This document shows, one piece after another, positions 9,042-12,991 of a stretch of 12,991 nt of DNA. The position numbers and the translations under genes are program-made. The DNA is taken from the NCBI GenBank assembly GCA_013824215.1, contig PNNM01000029.1, forward strand, positions 1 through 12,991, given 5' to 3'. The notes under the pieces were generated by a model. It ran no database searches, had not been told where the DNA came from, and saw nothing but the letters and a program-made list of their open reading frames with translations. The DNA is from Coriobacteriaceae bacterium (GTDB lineage: Bacteria > Actinomycetota > Coriobacteriia > Anaerosomatales > D1FN1-002). Position 1 is the stretch's first letter. Every line of letters begins with the position of its first letter.

Positions 9042-12991
<3,950 letters not shown>

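Overview
This window is a chromosomal housekeeping block from a high-GC bacterium, read entirely on the + strand: tuf, rpmG, tRNA-Trp, secE, nusG, rplK, rplA, rplJ, rplL, rpoB and rpoC (cut by the right edge). The organism is most likely an actinobacterium (Actinomycetota). Reasons are the RpoC N-terminus and its long charged coiled-coil insertion after the first zinc site, the actinobacterial-style RpoB without the large E. coli lineage insertions, the placement of tRNA-Trp just upstream of secE, and the strong G/C preference at third codon positions. NusG is short and lacks the long N-terminal extension of Streptomyces and Mycobacterium, so a deep branch such as Coriobacteriia is a reasonable but unproven guess.

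Layout. Bases 1-182 are a leader/intergenic stretch before tuf, probably following fusA of the str operon outside the window. tuf (183-1367) ends at a bulged hairpin. A near-consensus promoter at 1452-1481 then starts a second unit: rpmG (not a long ORF, 49 aa), tRNA-Trp, secE, nusG, rplK and rplA. A 360-base noncoding stretch (3936-4295) holds a promoter, a clear L10-type autoregulatory leader and a likely attenuator hairpin; rplJ and rplL follow. Between rplL and rpoB sit a perfect 15-bp hairpin and another good promoter, then rpoB and rpoC separated by 5 bases.

How the genes work together. EF-Tu, L33, L11, L1, L10 and L7/L12 belong to the elongation cycle; L11, L10 and L7/L12 form the ribosomal stalk base and stalk on which EF-Tu acts, and L1 forms the opposite stalk. 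SecE is part of the SecYEG translocon, NusG couples RNA polymerase to the ribosome, and RpoB/RpoC are the catalytic core of RNA polymerase. The three promoters share an 18-base spacer, and almost every intercistronic gap carries a GC-rich hairpin, suggesting that stoichiometry is set by leader control and RNA processing.

I found no mobile element, CRISPR array, phage gene or unknown system. The interesting material is in the noncoding gaps, not in the genes.
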